From positions 1-64,000 of the forward strand of contig CAJXPL010000006.1 in the NCBI GenBank assembly GCA_913057985.1: a DNA stretch of 64,000 bases, written 5' to 3'. Of the stretch, positions 26,565 through 35,834 are shown in pieces. The notes below the pieces were generated by a model. That model had not been told where the DNA came from. It searched no databases and was given only the letters and a program-made list of their open reading frames with translations. This DNA comes from an uncultured Synechococcus sp. GTDB lineage: Bacteria; Cyanobacteriota; Cyanobacteriia; PCC-6307; Cyanobiaceae. Position numbers and translations under genes: made by a program. How positions within the stretch are numbered: the first letter of the stretch is position 1; every line of letters starts with the position of its first letter.

Positions 26565-27734
26565 GTGGCTCAGCCGGTTTTCCCCCCCAGCTTCCCGCCG
26601 CGCGCAACCGCCGCCCGTAGCTCAGAAGGACTTCGGGAGGTTCACAACCCGGCGCCTCGATCCGCTGCAGATGGCTCTCCAAGCCTCGAGGAGATCGTGC
26701 GCATCGCCCATGATGCCGGCCATTCCGATGTCCACCTGGGGGTTGGGGAAGTGCCGCGCTACCGGGCCCGGGGAGACATGAAGGGCACGGAATGGCCAGT
26801 CACCCGCGCCGAAGTCTTTCAGGGATGGCTCCAGGAAATCCTGACGCCACAGCAGATCGATGGCTTCAACCGCGACAAGGAATTTGACGGCTCCCATGCC
26901 TTCCCTTTCGTGCGCGTGCGCATCAACCTGATGGATTCACTGCGGGGCCCGGCGATGGTGCTGCGCCTGATTCCGCAGACGATCCTCACCATGGAGCAAC
27001 TGCATCTCCCCAGCGTGCTGGAGAGCCTCGCGGCCCGTCCGAAGGGACTGATCCTGGTGACCGGACCGACAGGGTCCGGCAAAAGCACAACCCTGGCGGC
27101 CATGATCGATTGGATCAACCGCAACGAAGCACGCCACATCCTCACGATCGAAGATCCCGTCGAGTTCGTGCACGAGAGCCGCAAGTCCCTCATACGGCAC
27201 CGGGAAGTGGGGTTGCACACCCTCAGATTCCACAACGCCCTGAGGGCGGCCCTGAGGGAAGACCCCGATGTGATTCTGGTTGGCGAAATCCGGGATCAGG
27301 AAACCCTTTCCACGGCACTGGAAGCGGCCCAGACCGGCCACCTCGTGTTCGGAACGCTGCACACCAATTCAGCGGTGAAAACCGTGGAACGGGTTCTCGG
27401 CATGTATCCGCCTGAAGAGCAGGAGAGTGTGCGCCGTTCGTTGTCCGAGTCGTTGCTGGGGGTGATCGCCCAGGGCTTGATCAAAACAACAGATGGAAAA
27501 CGGGCTGCGTTTCACGACATCCTGATCAACACCGACGCCTGCAAGGACTACATCCAGCGGGGGGCGCTCGATGAGGTGGAGGACATCATGGAGCGCAGCG
27601 GGTTTGATGGGATGGTGACCACCAATCAATCGCTGCTGGCCCTGGTGGAGGCGGGTCGCATTGACGGCGATCAAGCGGTTGCCGTCAGCCTCAAACCCAA
27701 CGAGCTGGCTCAGGCCCTGCGGGGCCGAAGCTAA
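26565..27734 (+). CDS. pilT: Type IV pilus retraction ATPase PilT
   Basis: A 389-residue secretion-type ATPase from GTG 26565 (an ATG at 26502 adds 21 residues of unlikely sequence). Walker A is LVTGPTGSGKSTTLAAMIDW, the Asp box HILTIEDPVEFVHE, Walker B LREDPDVILVGEIRDQET and the His box TGHLVFGTLHTNSA. PilT disassembles type IV pili for twitching and DNA uptake. The PilT-specific AIRNLIRE segment is not obvious, and no other pil gene is nearby, so a PilB-like relative cannot be fully excluded. Confidence 0.85.
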   Translation: MAQPVFPPSFPPRATAARSSEGLREVHNPAPRSAADGSPSLEEIVRIAHDAGHSDVHLGVGEVPRYRARGDMKGTEWPVTRAEVFQGWLQEILTPQQIDGFNRDKEFDGSHAFPFVRVRINLMDSLRGPAMVLRLIPQTILTMEQLHLPSVLESLAARPKGLILVTGPTGSGKSTTLAAMIDWINRNEARHILTIEDPVEFVHESRKSLIRHREVGLHTLRFHNALRAALREDPDVILVGEIRDQETLSTALEAAQTGHLVFGTLHTNSAVKTVERVLGMYPPEEQESVRRSLSESLLGVIAQGLIKTTDGKRAAFHDILINTDACKDYIQRGALDEVEDIMERSGFDGMVTTNQSLLALVEAGRIDGDQAVAVSLKPNELAQALRGRS

Positions 27735-27953
27735 TCAGCCACCGCTGAACACACGCACCAGAAGAACAACAGCGATTCCTGCGGAGAGGCCGATCATCGC
27801 CAGACGGCCGTTCCAGATTTCGGCCTGTGGAGTGAAGCCACGCTTCCAGGAGTTCAGCTCATCAGCCTCGACCGGCTCCGGAGCATCGGGTCTGGTTTCC
27901 GGTTGGTCCACGACGCAGAGACCGAACAGTGCCTTCAAGCCTAAAAGGCTCAC
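27735..27953 (-). CDS. hli: High-light-inducible protein (chlorophyll a/b-binding-like)
   Basis: A 72-residue protein from GTG 27953; a later GTG at 27911 would give 58 residues. The single chlorophyll-binding helix has the signature EIWNGRLAMIGL followed by SAGIAVVLLVRVFSGG. HLIPs bind pigment and protect photosystems under excess light. The start directly follows the tsaD stop (TAG then GTG), and the stop abuts the convergent pilT stop with no intervening base. Expression may therefore depend on tsaD transcription unless there is an internal promoter. Confidence 0.88.
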   Translation of the reverse strand: MSLLGLKALFGLCVVDQPETRPDAPEPVEADELNSWKRGFTPQAEIWNGRLAMIGLSAGIAVVLLVRVFSGG

Positions 27954-29027
27954 CTAGAAGGGTGGGTCTGGTGTGTAAAGCGCATTGGCCTGATCCAAGG
28001 GCCAGCGGGCTGCAACGCCGGATTCAAGAGACGTGCAAGCAGGGTTCTGGCCCAGACGCAGCAAGGCCGCAGCCCCGATCATGGCGGCGTTGTCGGTGCA
28101 GAAGGCCAGCGGAGCAATGGAGACCGTTATGCCCCGCTGCTTCCCCTGTTCGAGCATGCTCTGGCGCAAGCGACGGTTCGCTGCGACGCCCCCAACCATC
28201 ACCAGTTGCTGAACACCGTGGTCTTCAGCACAGCGAAGACTGCGCTGCACCAGAACATCGGCCACCACCTGTTCGAAACTGGCGGCCAGATCGGCAAGAG
28301 GCAGCGGCTCAGGGTTTTGCCGCAAAGTTTCCACAGTGCGGAGCATGGCGGTCTTCAGACCACTGAAGGAAAAGTCGTAGGGGTGAAAACCGCCGCCCGG
28401 CAATGAAATCCGCCCCTTGGGCAGCCGAAAGCGCGTTGCATCACCCGTTTCGGCAACAGCCTGGATGGCAGGACCTCCGGGGTATCCCAGACCAAGCAGG
28501 CGGGCCACCTTGTCGAAAGCCTCTCCAGCGGCATCGTCATGGCTTCGGCCGAGCCGGGTCATCCCACCGTCGTCAGCCACCAGGATCAGCTCCGTGTGGC
28601 CCCCGCTCACAAGCAACACCAGATAAGGAGCTTGCGGTGGGGCATCTCCAAGCATCACCGAGGCCAGATGGCCCTCCAGGTGATGAACGCCGAGAAAGGG
28701 GCGCTGATGCAGCGCAGCAAGGGTGCGACCCGTCACCGAGGCCACCATCAGAGCCCCGGCCAGACCTGGAGTGATCGTGGCCGCGATGGCATCCAGCTGC
28801 CCCAGAGCGATACCCGCCTCATCAACCACGGTCTCCAACAGCCCCGGCAGGGCCTCAACGTGGCGGCGCGAAGCGATTTCGGGCACAACACCACCCCAAC
28901 GGGCATGCTCCTCAACCTGAGATGCAATCCGCGACGCCAGAACCTCGATTCGCCCATCCGCGTGACGGCGCAGGACCGCTGCAGCGGACTCGTCACAACT
29001 TGTTTCGAGGGCAAGCACTGCATGCAT
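27954..29027 (-). CDS. tsaD: tRNA threonylcarbamoyladenosine modification protein TsaD
   Basis: A 357-residue ASKHA-fold protein. It starts [17 protein letters not shown], includes the metal-binding HHLEGH motif near residue 115-120, [25 protein letters not shown], and [13 protein letters not shown]. It acts with TsaB, TsaC and TsaE to place threonylcarbamoyl on A37 of ANN-decoding tRNAs. The assignment is firm on motifs and length. The stop abuts the hli start. Confidence 0.95.
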   Translation of the reverse strand: MHAVLALETSCDESAAAVLRRHADGRIEVLASRIASQVEEHARWGGVVPEIASRRHVEALPGLLETVVDEAGIALGQLDAIAATITPGLAGALMVASVTGRTLAALHQRPFLGVHHLEGHLASVMLGDAPPQAPYLVLLVSGGHTELILVADDGGMTRLGRSHDDAAGEAFDKVARLLGLGYPGGPAIQAVAETGDATRFRLPKGRISLPGGGFHPYDFSFSGLKTAMLRTVETLRQNPEPLPLADLAASFEQVVADVLVQRSLRCAEDHGVQQLVMVGGVAANRRLRQSMLEQGKQRGITVSIAPLAFCTDNAAMIGAAALLRLGQNPACTSLESGVAARWPLDQANALYTPDPPF

Positions 29028-29104
29028 CGAAGCGATGCGCCTCCCCTACTGTCCGACTTGTGACATCTTGCCCTTTCGGGGCACCGTTCAGAGGAATTGT
29101 TCCG

Positions 29105-29581
29105 ATGCGTCGACTCTTCGCCGTCGTGCTTTCAGCACTCCTGGTGTTCGGCTTCGCCCCCGTCGCCAAGGCGGATGTGGCTGGCCTCACCCCCTGCTCA
29201 GAAAGCGCCCGCTTCCAGCAGCGTGCTGCCGCTGCCACCACGCCTCAGGCCAAAGCTCGCTTCGAGATGTACAGCCAGGCCTCCTGTGGTGAGGATGGCC
29301 TTCCCCACCTGATCGTCGATGGCCGCTGGAGCCACGCCGGTGATTTTGTGTATCCCGGGATCATGTTCCTGTACGTCGCCGGCTGCATCGGCTGGGCCGG
29401 TCGTGAGTACCTGAAAGCAACTCGCGGCAAGAATGCTGCCCAGTACGAAATCTTCATCGATCGCAGCATCGCCATCAAGAGCCTTCTGGCTGCTGCCACC
29501 TGGCCTCTGGCTGCCTTCGGTGAATTCACCAGCGGCAAGCTGCTCGAAGACGACAGCAAGGTGACTGTTTCACCACGCTGA
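29105..29581 (+). CDS. psaF: Photosystem I subunit III (PsaF)
   Basis: A 158-residue protein from ATG 29105, preceded by AGAGGAA. A cleavable signal ([23 protein letters not shown]) targets the lumenal domain, which begins [17 protein letters not shown] and has the conserved [16 protein letters not shown] segment; a membrane helix ([21 protein letters not shown]) follows. PsaF is at the plastocyanin/cytochrome c6 docking side of photosystem I. It is followed by psaJ after 32 bases in one transcript. Confidence 0.97.
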   Translation: MRRLFAVVLSALLVFGFAPVAKADVAGLTPCSESARFQQRAAAATTPQAKARFEMYSQASCGEDGLPHLIVDGRWSHAGDFVYPGIMFLYVAGCIGWAGREYLKATRGKNAAQYEIFIDRSIAIKSLLAAATWPLAAFGEFTSGKLLEDDSKVTVSPR

Positions 29582-29613
29582 TTCAAACGACTTCAACCAT
29601 TGCTCCCTCAACA

Positions 29614-29730
29614 ATGAACAAGTTTCTGACCGCAGCTCCAGTGGTTGCAGCCATTTGGTTCACCGCCACCGCAGGAATCCTGATCGAGTGGAACCGCTTT
29701 TTCCCCGATCTTCTCTTCCACCCGATGTGA
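29614..29730 (+). CDS. psaJ: Photosystem I subunit IX (PsaJ)
   Basis: A 38-residue single-helix protein: [20 protein letters not shown] at the start, then the conserved [18 protein letters not shown] end. The length and the EWNRFFPD segment fit PsaJ. It stabilises PsaF and pigments at the edge of photosystem I. It is cotranscribed downstream of psaF and ends 23 bases before a strong terminator. Too short for automatic ORF calling, but clear on sequence and synteny. Confidence 0.95.
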   Translation: MNKFLTAAPVVAAIWFTATAGILIEWNRFFPDLLFHPM

Positions 29731-29753
29731 ATCTGGGTTGACTTTCCAGAGGC

Positions 29754-29781
29754 AAGGGAACCTTCGGGTTCCCTTTTTTTT
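29754..29781 (+). terminator. Strong rho-independent terminator of psaFJ
   Basis: A perfect 9-bp stem (AAGGGAACC with GGTTCCCTT) with a stable TTCG tetraloop merges into an eight-base T run (29774-29781). It ends the psaF-psaJ transcript. Confidence 0.95.
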
Positions 29782-29844
29782 GTGCCTGCCCCCGTTGCAA
29801 AAGTCAGGGTTGCGACGATCAGCGTTGCAAAAAGCAGCTCCGCG

Positions 29845-30402
29845 TTATCCCAGCCCCATCAGCGTCTCCACTCGGTTCAACGCTGCTTCGAGATCGTCAT
29901 TGATCACGACAGCATCGAATTCCTGTTGGGCCTCGAGCTCCTCGCGAGCGCGCGTCAAGCGGCGCTGAATGGCATCCTCCGCATCGGTTCCGCGCCCACG
30001 GATCCGGCGCTCCAATTCTTCAAAGCTGGGGGGAGCCAGAAAAATCTGAAAACCGTCCGGAAAACTGCGACGCACCTGGCGGGCACCTTCCAACTCAATC
30101 TCCAGAAGCACGGGGCGCCCCGCCGCCATCTGTTCTTCCACAGGACCTCGGGGGGTGCCGTAGCAATTCCCCGCGAATTCCGCCCACTCGAGAAAACCTC
30201 CCTGCTCCACCAAGGCCTCAAACCCCGCACGGCTGTGGAAGAAGTAGTTGATGCCGTTCTGCTCCCCCTGGCGCGGAGAACGGGTGGTGGCCGACACCGA
30301 CAGCCAGATCTGTGGGTGCCGTTCCAGCAGCTGGTTCACCAGCGTTCCCTTGCCGACTCCACTGGGGCCGGTGATCAAGGTGAGCTTTCCACTGGTGGAC
30401 AT
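29845..30402 (-). CDS. gmk: Guanylate kinase
   Basis: A 185-residue kinase from ATG 30402. It begins [22 protein letters not shown], with the P-loop GPSGVGKGT, then [21 protein letters not shown] with GMP-binding residues, and [17 protein letters not shown]. It phosphorylates GMP to GDP. An upstream ATG at 30489 would overlap the rqcH-like gene on the other strand and has no support. Divergent from the rqcH-like gene. Confidence 0.95.
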   Translation of the reverse strand: MSTSGKLTLITGPSGVGKGTLVNQLLERHPQIWLSVSATTRSPRQGEQNGINYFFHSRAGFEALVEQGGFLEWAEFAGNCYGTPRGPVEEQMAAGRPVLLEIELEGARQVRRSFPDGFQIFLAPPSFEELERRIRGRGTDAEDAIQRRLTRAREELEAQQEFDAVVINDDLEAALNRVETLMGLG

Positions 30403-30488
30403 CGCGGCGTCTGCGTGGGTCAGCAGAGTAGGAAGCCCCAATGCCCCACCCGGTGCTCCCGGTGATCGCCTCCACCAGCCTGCAGCCA

Positions 30489-32168
30489 ATGGATCTCACC
30501 ACGCTGCGCGCGGTGCTCTGGGATCTGCGCCCAAAGCTGGTGCCCAGCCGCTTCGAGAAGGCCCAACAACCGGAGCCGGCAACGATTCAACTGGGATGCC
30601 GCAGCCTCAAGGGGATGGTGTGGCTGGAACTGAGCTGGCAAGCGGAGGCCCCTCGGCTGGTAGAGGTCAACCCTCCCCCGCGCAGCGGCAGCGGCAGCAC
30701 CTTCGCCCAACAGTTGCAACACAGCCTCCGCCAGCTGGCTCTGGTGGAGCTCCACCAGAGTGGTTTTGAACGGGTGGTGGAATTCCGGTTTGCCCAACGC
30801 CCTGGGGAACCGATCCAGCGGGTGCTCGTGCTGGAGCTGATGGGACGGCACAGCAACCTGCTGCTGCTGGATGAGCAGCGCCGGATCATTGCCCTGGGGC
30901 GACAGGTCCGGGACCATCAGTCCCGCGTGCGCCCTCTATCCACCGGTGATTCCTACAGCCCACCCCCGATGCTGCGGGGGTTGGCACCGGATCCAACGGA
31001 GGGCTTTGAACGCTGGAAGGAGCGGCTCTCTCTCGTTCCGATCCCCCTGCGCAAGGCCCTACAGCAGACCTATCAGGGGATCAGCCCAGCCCTTGCTCTA
31101 CAGCTCGCCGGCGACCATCTGAACACCCCGGTGGACAGCCTGGATGCACGCCACTGGTGCCACCTGTTTGAACGCTGGTCGCTTTGGTTGGACCAGCTCG
31201 AGCGTGAGCAGTTCGCCCTGGTGGTGGAGAACGACGGTCGTTACCGGGTCTGGGGGTCTCCCCAGGGTGAAGTGCATCCACAGCCCGCTCTGGCGCTCAC
31301 CCTGGGATCCCTGCACCAGCAATCCCAAGAGCAACGGGCCCTGGCACGGGTCAGCCAAGACCTGCGTCAACGCCTGGAGCGTTGGCGCAGCAAAGAACAG
31401 GCAGCCCAGCAGGACCAACACCAGCGCCTGAAGGCCACCGACGGGCACGAGGCTCTTCAACGCCAGGCGGACGCTCTCCTCTGCCTCGGAAACCCAAGCC
31501 GCGACCAGGTCGATGAAGCCCAGTCGCTCTATCGCAGGGCCAAAAAACTGCGGAGATCGCGCCCGATCCTTGAGCAGCGGCTGGAGCACCATCAGCAACG
31601 GCTTGAGCTGATCAGCGCGAGCGAAACCTTCATCGAAGATCAACTGGGTGCCACCTGGCAGGACGGCCCGGCGCGCCTCGCCGCCCTGAATGATCTGCGG
31701 GAGGAACTCGATGAGCTGTTACAGCCCAAGGAGCGCCGTCGCAGCACGCAACAGCAGCGTCAACGGGACCAGCCCAAGCCGCTGGAACTGAACACTCCCG
31801 GAGGTCTCAAGGTGCAGGTGGGGCGGAATCACCGCCAGAACGACTGGATCTCGCTGCGCCAGGCCCGCAGTGGTGACCTGTGGTTTCACGCCCAGGAATG
31901 CCCAGGCAGTCACGTGGTGTTGAAGAGCTCCAACGGGCTGGCTGAGGAATCCGACCTGGCGATGGCAACGGACCTGGCGGCCTATTTCAGCCGCGCGCGG
32001 GGCAACACGCGGGTGGCGGTGGTGATGGTGCCCACCGATCAGCTGCAGCGCATTCCCGGTGCCGGCCCGGGCACCGTGCGTCATGGACAAGCTGAAATCC
32101 GCTGGGGGGATCCCCAGGGTGCGGAAGAGCGGCTGCTTGCCCCTAGCCTGAGCCCACATTCGGGCTGA
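30489..32168 (+). CDS. NFACT family ribosome quality-control protein (RqcH/Rqc2-like)
   Basis: A 559-residue protein with the NFACT layout: an N-terminal fold ([15 protein letters not shown]..., segment [13 protein letters not shown]), a long helical coiled-coil middle (around residues 270-430, Gln/Glu/Arg-rich) and a C-terminal NFACT-R domain with [18 protein letters not shown]. RqcH recruits tRNA-Ala to stalled 50S subunits to add alanine tails. The conserved DR pair of characterised RqcH appears here as E94-R95. ATG 30489 fits the family; a start at 30441 would overlap gmk upstream sequence. Confidence 0.85.
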   Translation: MDLTTLRAVLWDLRPKLVPSRFEKAQQPEPATIQLGCRSLKGMVWLELSWQAEAPRLVEVNPPPRSGSGSTFAQQLQHSLRQLALVELHQSGFERVVEFRFAQRPGEPIQRVLVLELMGRHSNLLLLDEQRRIIALGRQVRDHQSRVRPLSTGDSYSPPPMLRGLAPDPTEGFERWKERLSLVPIPLRKALQQTYQGISPALALQLAGDHLNTPVDSLDARHWCHLFERWSLWLDQLEREQFALVVENDGRYRVWGSPQGEVHPQPALALTLGSLHQQSQEQRALARVSQDLRQRLERWRSKEQAAQQDQHQRLKATDGHEALQRQADALLCLGNPSRDQVDEAQSLYRRAKKLRRSRPILEQRLEHHQQRLELISASETFIEDQLGATWQDGPARLAALNDLREELDELLQPKERRRSTQQQRQRDQPKPLELNTPGGLKVQVGRNHRQNDWISLRQARSGDLWFHAQECPGSHVVLKSSNGLAEESDLAMATDLAAYFSRARGNTRVAVVMVPTDQLQRIPGAGPGTVRHGQAEIRWGDPQGAEERLLAPSLSPHSG

Positions 32169-32194
32169 CCTGTTGCGCCGCCCGCCCTGCGTCC

Positions 32195-32998
32195 GTGTCT
32201 GAGCGCCCCGAAGGTCCCCCAGCTCTGCAGCCACCACCGCCCATTCGCATTGGGAGGGCACCTGGCGATGCCGATCTGCCCAATGAGGTGGAAATGCCTC
32301 TGGTGGATCACCTTGAGGAACTGCGTCAACGGGTTCTGCGCAGCTTGCTGGCCGTTGTTGTTGCAGCGCTGACCTGCCTGCTGGGGGTTAAACCTCTGGT
32401 GCGCCTGCTGGAAGCGCCAGCCAGCGGAATTCATTTCCTTCAACTGGCACCGGGAGAGTTTTTATTCGTCTCGCTGAAGGTGGCCGGCTACGCCGGCCTC
32501 ACCCTGGCCCTGCCCTATGTGCTGTTTCAGATCCTGGCCTTTGTGCTGCCGGGCCTGACGATCCGCGAACGACGCCTGATCGCCCCTGCCGTTGCTGGCT
32601 CCGCGGTTCTGTTCATGGCGGGCCTGGCCTTTGCCTGGTGGGCCCTGGTGCCAGCCGCCCTTCGTTTTCTGGTGAGCTACGGCGCCGATGTGGTGGAGCC
32701 GCTCTGGTCGATCGAGCGTTATCTGGATTTTGTTCTGCTGCTGATGCTGGCCACCGGGCTGGCGTTTCAGCTCCCTGTTCTGCAACTGCTCCTCGGGGCC
32801 CTGGGGCTGGTGCGCTGGAGGCCGATGCTTGGGGCCTGGCGCTGGGTTGTGCTGGGTTCAGCCCTGGCTGGAGCGGTGCTAACGCCATCCACCGATCCGA
32901 TCACGATGCTGCTGCTGGCTGGAGCGATCACGGCACTGTTCCTGATCGGCGTCGGCCTAGTGGCCCTGACCGAATCCTTCAGACCAGAAACTCCTTGA
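32195..32998 (+). CDS. tatC: Sec-independent protein translocase TatC
   Basis: A 267-residue membrane protein from GTG 32195. It has six hydrophobic segments and the family pattern: MPLVDHLEELRQRVLRS before the first helix, then LQLAPGEFLFVSLKVAGYAGLTLALPYVLFQI and FVLPGLTIRERR. TatC recognises twin-arginine signals; the window itself encodes probable substrates (PetC, the phosphoesterase at 3.2-4.2 kb and the lipoprotein at 57.6-58.6 kb). The end overlaps the DUF3067 gene by 20 bases on the other strand. Confidence 0.93.
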   Translation: MSERPEGPPALQPPPPIRIGRAPGDADLPNEVEMPLVDHLEELRQRVLRSLLAVVVAALTCLLGVKPLVRLLEAPASGIHFLQLAPGEFLFVSLKVAGYAGLTLALPYVLFQILAFVLPGLTIRERRLIAPAVAGSAVLFMAGLAFAWWALVPAALRFLVSYGADVVEPLWSIERYLDFVLLLMLATGLAFQLPVLQLLLGALGLVRWRPMLGAWRWVVLGSALAGAVLTPSTDPITMLLLAGAITALFLIGVGLVALTESFRPETP

Positions 32999-33395
32999 TC
33001 AGCGTTTCCGCTTCCGGCCCTGTCGCCTCCAGCGGAAGACTCAACGCCTTACCAAGACGGGGTTTGTCGCGGGTGGAACCGAGCCATTGGCGCACCTCAC
33101 CCGCCAAACCAAGACGATTCACAACATCCAGCACCTCACCGAGATGCTGCCGATAAGCCTCAAGGTCCATCGGAAACGACTGTTGCTCGAGATAAGCCCA
33201 CATCACCTGGAGGTACAAACGACGGCGTCGAACCACCAGCTGAAGGTCGTAAGTCGCCCGCCAGCGCTGGCGTAGACAGGCCATCACCTCGTCGACACTG
33301 AGCGGCGGCTCGGGCACGGCTTTGGCGAGATCAAGCACAGAAGCAGGGGCGGCAGGGACAGGTAGACGCCTGTCGTTGCAAAGCTTGACAGGCAC
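32979..33395 (-). CDS. DUF3067 family protein
   Basis: A protein of 138 residues from GTG 33395, or about 119 from a GTG at 33338, which keeps it clear of the likely petC promoter. The core pattern SVDEVMACLRQRWRATYDLQLVVRRRRLYLQVMWAYLEQQSFP is the signature I associate with DUF3067, found in cyanobacteria and plastids beside petC. The function is not known to me; the location suggests a role with the cytochrome b6f complex or the Tat pathway. Convergent with tatC and divergent from petC. Confidence 0.75.
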   Translation of the reverse strand: MPVKLCNDRRLPVPAAPASVLDLAKAVPEPPLSVDEVMACLRQRWRATYDLQLVVRRRRLYLQVMWAYLEQQSFPMDLEAYRQHLGEVLDVVNRLGLAGEVRQWLGSTRDKPRLGKALSLPLEATGPEAETLIKEFLV

Positions 33396-33412
33396 TTAAG
33401 CATCCATAATGG
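33385..33412 (+). promoter_or_regulatory. Possible petC promoter
   Basis: TTGACA at 33385-33390 matches a -35 box, and a TAATGG/CATAAT cluster at about 33405-33412 could act as a weak -10 box, 31-58 bases before the petC start. Spacing is not ideal for either reading, so this is tentative. Confidence 0.35.
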
Positions 33413-33442
33413 TCGCCAATCCGAGCTGGATGAACGTCCGCC

Positions 33443-33979
33443 ATGACCCAACTCTCCTCGAGCGATGTGCCCGGAATGGGTCGTCGGCAGTTCATGAATC
33501 TGCTGACGTTCGGCTCCGTCACCGGTGTGGCCCTGGGAGCCCTCTACCCAGTGGCGAATTACTTCATCCCCCCCAAGGCCGCGGGCAGTGGCGGTGGCAC
33601 CAGCGCCAAGGATGAGCTGGGCAACCCGATCACAGCCAGCGGCTGGCTCTCCAGCCACCCCGAGGGCGATCGCAGCCTGGTGCAGGGCCTCAAAGGCGAT
33701 CCCACCTATTTGATCGTTGAAGGCGAAGACGCCATCGGCAGCTACGGCATCAACGCCATCTGCACCCACCTCGGTTGCGTTGTTCCCTGGAACAGCGGCG
33801 CCAACAAATTCATGTGCCCCTGTCATGGCAGTCAGTACGACGCCACCGGCAAAGTGGTCCGTGGCCCTGCCCCTCTCTCCCGGGCCCTGGCGAACGTCAG
33901 CGTGGAGAACGACAACGTGTTCGTGAGCCAGTGGACCGAGACCGACTTCCGAACTGGTGATAAGCCCTGGTGGGCCTGA
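33443..33979 (+). CDS. petC: Cytochrome b6f Rieske iron-sulfur protein
   Basis: A 178-residue Rieske protein. The N-terminus carries an uncleaved twin-arginine signal anchor ([20 protein letters not shown]), a flexible glycine-rich hinge (AAGSGGGTS) and the 2Fe-2S motifs CTHLGC (107-112) and CPCHG (125-129). It passes electrons from plastoquinol to cytochrome f. It is followed by petA after 38 bases in the usual petCA unit. Confidence 0.97.
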   Translation: MTQLSSSDVPGMGRRQFMNLLTFGSVTGVALGALYPVANYFIPPKAAGSGGGTSAKDELGNPITASGWLSSHPEGDRSLVQGLKGDPTYLIVEGEDAIGSYGINAICTHLGCVVPWNSGANKFMCPCHGSQYDATGKVVRGPAPLSRALANVSVENDNVFVSQWTETDFRTGDKPWWA

Positions 33980-34017
33980 TTTTTCCCTTCCCTACGCCTG
34001 CATCCCCTCACCGTCCC

Positions 34018-34950
34018 ATGCGTCGTCACCTCTCGCTTTTCCTTGGATCGCTGGTCATCGGACTGGCTCTGTTGATCGCTCCGGCCGCCAGCTGGGCCTA
34101 TCCCTTCTGGGCTCAACAGAATTACGACAGCCCCAGGGAAGCCACCGGCAAGATTGTTTGCGCCAACTGCCACCTGGCCAAAAAGCTGACCCAGGCTGAA
34201 GTGCCCCAATCGGTCCTCCCCGACAGCGTCTTCACCGCCAGCGTCAAGGTTCCCTACGAGAACGGTCTCCAGGAAATCGGTGCCGACGGCAGCGATGTGG
34301 GTCTTCAGGTGGGCGCTGTTGTGATGCTTCCTGATGGCTTCACCCTGGCTCCTCAGGACCGCTGGACTGACGAAATCAAAGAAGAGACCGAAGGGGTCTA
34401 CTTCACCCAATACAGCGACGAGCAGCCCAACATCCTGCTGGTGGGTCCGATTCCTGGTGATGAGCACCAAGAGATCGTCTTCCCTGTGCTGTCCCCTGAT
34501 CCCGCCACCGACAGCAACATCCACTTCGGCAAATACCAGATCCACGTGGGTGGCAACCGCGGCCGCGGCCAGGTGTATCCCACCGGCGAGAAGAGCAACA
34601 ACACCGTCTACACGGCTCCTGCCAGCGGCACCATTGCCTCCATCGAACCCGGTGACAACGGCGCCAGCGTGGTCAGCATCAAGGCTGCTGACGGCAGCAG
34701 CGTGAGCGAGACCATCCCGGTTGGTCCTGAAGTTCTGGTCAGCGTTGGCGACAGCATCGAAGCCGGTGCTGCCCTGACCAACGACCCCAACGTGGGCGGC
34801 TTCGGCCAGGTGGACGCAGAAATTGTTCTCCAGAACCCCGTTCGGATCTATGGCTTGCTCGCCTTCTTCGCGGCTGTGGCTCTGGCCCAGATCATGTTGG
34901 TGCTGAAGAAGAAGCAGATCGAAAAAGTTCAGGCTGCTGAGGGCGTCTGA
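34018..34950 (+). CDS. petA: Cytochrome f
   Basis: A 310-residue protein from ATG 34018. The signal peptide ends at SWA (27), so Tyr28 becomes the N-terminal haem ligand; the haem-binding motif is C48-A-N-C51-H52. The C-terminal helix ([24 protein letters not shown]) anchors it. It carries electrons from the Rieske protein to plastocyanin or cytochrome c6 in the lumen. Five bases separate it from lgt, whose first codons hold a terminator-like hairpin. Confidence 0.97.
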   Translation: MRRHLSLFLGSLVIGLALLIAPAASWAYPFWAQQNYDSPREATGKIVCANCHLAKKLTQAEVPQSVLPDSVFTASVKVPYENGLQEIGADGSDVGLQVGAVVMLPDGFTLAPQDRWTDEIKEETEGVYFTQYSDEQPNILLVGPIPGDEHQEIVFPVLSPDPATDSNIHFGKYQIHVGGNRGRGQVYPTGEKSNNTVYTAPASGTIASIEPGDNGASVVSIKAADGSSVSETIPVGPEVLVSVGDSIEAGAALTNDPNVGGFGQVDAEIVLQNPVRIYGLLAFFAAVALAQIMLVLKKKQIEKVQAAEGV

Positions 34951-34955
34951 TCGCT

Positions 34956-35834
34956 ATGGCTGTTGAAGCCCTGTTTCCCCTGGCGACCTTCCAGTCGCCA
35001 GGGGAATTTTTGCCTCACACCCAAAACTGGTTCCTTCCCCTGCGTTGGTACGGGCTGCTGATTGCAACAGCCGTCTTGATTGGACTGAACCTCTCCAGCC
35101 GACTGGCCAAGCTTCGACAGTTGGAGAACGGCCTGGTCAGCGATCTCCTGCCCGTGCTCGTGCTGTTTGCCGTGATCGGAGCACGGGTTTACTACGTGGC
35201 CTTCGAGTGGCACAACTACGCCTCCAACCCGCTCAAGGCCCTGGCCATCTGGGAAGGAGGGATCGCCATCCACGGTGCTTTGCTGGCGGGAACAATCACA
35301 CTGATCCTGTTCTGCCGCTGGCGCCGGCAACCCTTCTGGGATGTGCTGGATGTGTTGGTTCCCTCCGTGGCCTTGGGACAGGCCATCGGTCGCTGGGGCA
35401 ATTTCTTCAATTCAGAGGCCTTCGGCGTTCCAACTGACCTGCCGTGGAAGCTGTTCATCCCGGCGCAGAGCCGCCCTGTGATCTACAGCACGTCGGAATT
35501 TTTCCACCCGACGTTCCTCTACGAATCGATCTGGAACCTGCTGCTCTTCGGACTGTTGATGCTGCTCTTTCGCCGGGGACTCAAAACTCCTGGGATGCTC
35601 CCATCGGGGGCCATGAGTTGTGTGTACTTGGTGGGATACAGCCTTGGCCGTGTCTGGATCGAAGGTCTGCGGATTGATCCTCTCTGCATCGGTTCGCTTC
35701 CACCTGCTTGCGACGGGGGAATCCGCATCGCCCAATTGATGAGTTGCACCCTGGTCGCGCTCGGCGTCCTAGGGCTTTGGTGGCTATATCAACGGAAGCG
35801 ACCCCTGCCTGATCCATCAGGCCAACGCAGTTGA
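34956..35834 (+). CDS. lgt: Prolipoprotein diacylglyceryl transferase
   Basis: A 292-residue polytopic enzyme. It has the SPGEF segment near residue 14, [34 protein letters not shown], the HGALLAG motif and the signature [13 protein letters not shown]. It transfers diacylglycerol from phosphatidylglycerol to the lipobox cysteine of preprolipoproteins, the first step of lipoprotein maturation. The SPG segment at the N-terminus resembles that of other cyanobacterial Lgt proteins, supporting ATG 34956 despite the hairpin over codons 8 to 18. Overlaps cobM by four bases. Confidence 0.93.
   Translation: MAVEALFPLATFQSPGEFLPHTQNWFLPLRWYGLLIATAVLIGLNLSSRLAKLRQLENGLVSDLLPVLVLFAVIGARVYYVAFEWHNYASNPLKALAIWEGGIAIHGALLAGTITLILFCRWRRQPFWDVLDVLVPSVALGQAIGRWGNFFNSEAFGVPTDLPWKLFIPAQSRPVIYSTSEFFHPTFLYESIWNLLLFGLLMLLFRRGLKTPGMLPSGAMSCVYLVGYSLGRVWIEGLRIDPLCIGSLPPACDGGIRIAQLMSCTLVALGVLGLWWLYQRKRPLPDPSGQRS
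34977..35009 (+). terminator. Perfect hairpin and T run inside the start of lgt
   Basis: An 11-bp perfect stem (CCCCTGGCGAC with GTCGCCAGGGG) with a 6-base loop is followed by AATTTTT. It has the form of a rho-independent terminator for petCA but begins 21 bases inside the lgt frame, so it is also part of codons 8 to 18 of lgt. It could terminate most petCA transcripts or act as an attenuator for lgt. Confidence 0.8.
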
